Of a DNA stretch of 35,722 bases, positions 35,001 through 35,722 are shown one piece after another (position 1 is the stretch's first letter; every line of letters starts with the position of its first letter). The translations under genes were made by a program, and so were the position numbers. The stretch is from Hyphomicrobiales bacterium. Its GTDB lineage: Bacteria > Pseudomonadota > Alphaproteobacteria > Rhizobiales > Methyloligellaceae. The notes below the pieces were generated by a model that saw only the letters and a program-made list of their open reading frames with translations, was not told the DNA's origin and did no database searches. The stretch spans positions 1-35,722 of the forward strand of contig JANQLP010000072.1 in the NCBI GenBank assembly GCA_028280515.1. The letters are read 5' to 3'.

Positions 35001-35605
35001 AGATCTTCAAGGAGTTTCAGCGCCTGAACACCAACAGCGTCGGCACCCATGGGCTCGGGCTCGGGCTGTCGATCGTCGAACGGATCGGCCAGGTCCTCGA
35101 CCACGACGTCCGGCTTGAATCGCGCAATCGCCTCGGGTCCGTCTTTTCGGTTGTTCTGCCGGTAGCCGAGCCGCGCGCGGAACGCCGCGCCAGTTCGCCG
35201 CGCTCGGTCGCAGGGCAGATCGCCGGTTGCACGGCGCTGTGTCTCGACAACGAACCAGCGATCCTGGAAGGCATGGAGACTCTGCTGACAGGATGGGGCT
35301 GCCATGTCCTCAAGGCAACGGGATCCGATGAGGCGGTCGCGCAAGTGCGCGCGAGTTCGCGTCCGCCCGAGATCATCCTCGCCGACTACCATCTGGACGA
35401 CGAAACCGGTCTCGATGCCGTTCGGGCCGTAAGGCGCGAGCTGGGACTTGACGTTCCGGCGGTCGTCATTACCGCCGACCGGTCGCGCGAAGTGCAGGAA
35501 ACGGTGCTTGCGGAAGGGCTGCAGCTCTTGCGCAAACCCCTGCGGCCCGCATCTCTCAGAGCGGTGATGGCGCAGTCGCGCATCCGCCAGGCGGCCGCCG
35601 AATAG
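32078..35605 (+). CDS. CrbS/CbrA-like hybrid: SLC5-type transporter domain, PAS, histidine kinase and receiver
   Basis: A 1175-residue membrane sensor. Residues 1-525 form a 12-13-helix sodium/solute-symporter (SLC5/PutP-like) module. A soluble linker with probable STAC domain covers about 540-640, PAS about 655-770 (QGISVYDKDMRLICWNRQF), and a coiled coil about 765-805. HisKA has phospho-acceptor His821 in AASHDILQPLNAARL. The HATPase domain has NLISNAIKYT (about 931-940), DTGPGIP and GLGLGLSIV. A C-terminal receiver has phospho-acceptor Asp1103 in ILADYHLDDETG. All catalytic residues are intact. Relatives CrbS (acetate) and CbrA (C/N balance) control carbon use through a partner LuxR/NarL regulator, which is not in this window. 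Confidence 0.9.
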   Translation: MIDGWIIITAALAYLGFLFGVAYFGDRQAKSKPSSKSRPAIYALSLAVYCTSWTFFGSVGLSATTGYNFIPVYIGPIIMFAVGWPLVIRIIRLSKTQNITSIADFIAARYGKNPTLAAIVTVIAVAGTLPYIALQLKAVSESVTTIIGPVGGGPDAALSGTPLGDIAFIVAVLMALFAILFGTRHIDATEHQEGLILAIATESVVKIFAFLLVGAYITFSMFGGLGPLLERAAETPQISELFTRGFNGGAWITVTFLSLVCIILLPRQFHVTVVENNSETEVRRAAWLFPLYLVAINIFVVPIAIAGLLTFPNGEVSADMFVLALPLSDGAQFVTLVAFIGGLSAATAMVIVATVALSIMISNDLVVPLLLRRQFLNVTAREDLSTALLNIRRSAIFAILILAYIFYRMIGGAGALASIGLLSFAAIAQFAPAFFGGLVWRRATARGAIAGIVAGFVLWAYTLLIPSFVQSGLLSGDILVHGPWGLGLLKPQELFNFEFEPVPHGVFWSLLFNIVAYITVSLLRAPEPIERLQANVFIQDELVRPQTPGFRLWRTSITVEELQKTAGRYVGEERARRSFKEYASSRNEDLHPSSEADVHLLRYTEHLLASAVGTASSRLVLSLLLRRRAVGVKSAQRLLDDASEAIQYNRDLLQSALDQVRQGISVYDKDMRLICWNRQFREILNLPQEFGRVGVPLDEIMRYCARRGDLGEGNTEDLVSDRIHKLAVTQETFQERLSTAGRVLEVRTNSMPQGGIVTTYTDITDRVEAAEALARANETLERRVRERTAELTKVNRELAKAKSKADDANLGKTKFLAAASHDILQPLNAARLYTTSLVERKRRGEDGRLIRNVDASLEAVEEILGTLLDISRLDAGAMKPELSVFPVADLLMQLKLEFEPIAKDRGLDLRVHTSSLSVKSDRRLLRRVLQNLISNAIKYTDQGRVVLGCRRRSGNRLEVQICDTGPGIPKNKQREIFKEFQRLNTNSVGTHGLGLGLSIVERIGQVLDHDVRLESRNRLGSVFSVVLPVAEPRAERRASSPRSVAGQIAGCTALCLDNEPAILEGMETLLTGWGCHVLKATGSDEAVAQVRASSRPPEIILADYHLDDETGLDAVRAVRRELGLDVPAVVITADRSREVQETVLAEGLQLLRKPLRPASLRAVMAQSRIRQAAAE

Positions 35606-35622
35606 CGCGAGCCTACTCCTGA

Positions 35623-35720
35623 CGCCTAGAGCAAAATCCGATTAGGTTGACTCACCCTGTTTCAACCTAATCGGATAAATTTGCTCTATATCTTTAAGTG
35701 TTAGAGCATCTTTATGCGTT
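35623..35720. repeat. Right copy of the 98-bp terminal inverted repeat
   Basis: Exact reverse complement of bases 1-98, with the palindrome at 35627-35688. It begins 17 nt after the stop of the hybrid-kinase gene, and so lies downstream of its neighbouring gene in the same relative orientation as the left copy does for the IclR gene. A role as a bidirectional terminator or mRNA-stabilising hairpin is possible; there is no long T-run. Two further bases (CA) follow to the window end. Confidence 0.9.
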
Positions 35721-35722
35721 CA

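Overview
The window looks like chromosome of an alphaproteobacterium, most likely of the Hyphomicrobiales (Rhizobiales). Three things point there: the gene order murA, DUF2948, hisD, UPF0262, low-molecular-weight phosphatase, infA, maf, yacG, tRNA-Phe; an IF-1 of the alphaproteobacterial type; and a high-GC, strongly coupled gene style. The species cannot be told from the sequence alone.

Layout. (1) 1-98 and 35623-35720 are a perfect 98-bp inverted repeat containing a long palindrome, so the window starts and ends inside two copies of one dispersed element. (2) 92-6309 is a catabolic unit: an IclR regulator, a TRAP transporter (dctP, dctQ, dctM) and a divergent GMC flavin oxidoreductase. (3) 6360-12186 is a complete seven-gene Mrp/Mnh/Pha cation/proton antiporter operon (A to G, leftward), with most junctions overlapping. 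(4) 12722-12862 is a 46-residue small protein followed by a hairpin terminator.

(5) 12928-23030 is accessory DNA in the 3' side of a tRNA-Phe gene. The intact gene lies at 22979-23054 (minus strand). Its 3' 52-53 nt are repeated, in the same orientation, at 21372-21424 and 12928-12979. This reads as two islands stacked at one attachment site. The outer segment (about 8.4 kb) carries a glutamine-synthetase-family enzyme with an isochorismatase-family hydrolase, an IS3-family remnant, a possible broken sigma-factor gene, and a FecI-FecR-TonB receptor-heme oxygenase set for haem/iron uptake. The inner segment (about 1.55 kb) carries one gene only, a PD-(D/E)xK nuclease-like protein of unknown role. 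No integrase remains.

(6) 23215-28907 is the conserved housekeeping cluster (leftward). (7) 29063-30984 holds two coupled genes for exported proteins: a secreted FecR-domain protein and a TPR plus predicted beta-barrel outer-membrane protein. (8) 31261-35605 has tRNA-Thr(GGT), mscL and a 1175-residue CrbS-like transporter/histidine kinase/receiver hybrid.

How the parts work together: the IclR unit probably imports and oxidises one alcohol or related substrate; Mrp exports Na+ and helps in alkaline or salty conditions; the island haem system senses haem at the outer membrane through STN-FecR-FecI, imports it and opens the ring; the GS/hydrolase pair probably handles an amine or amide. All functions are read from motifs and gene context; no database search was run.
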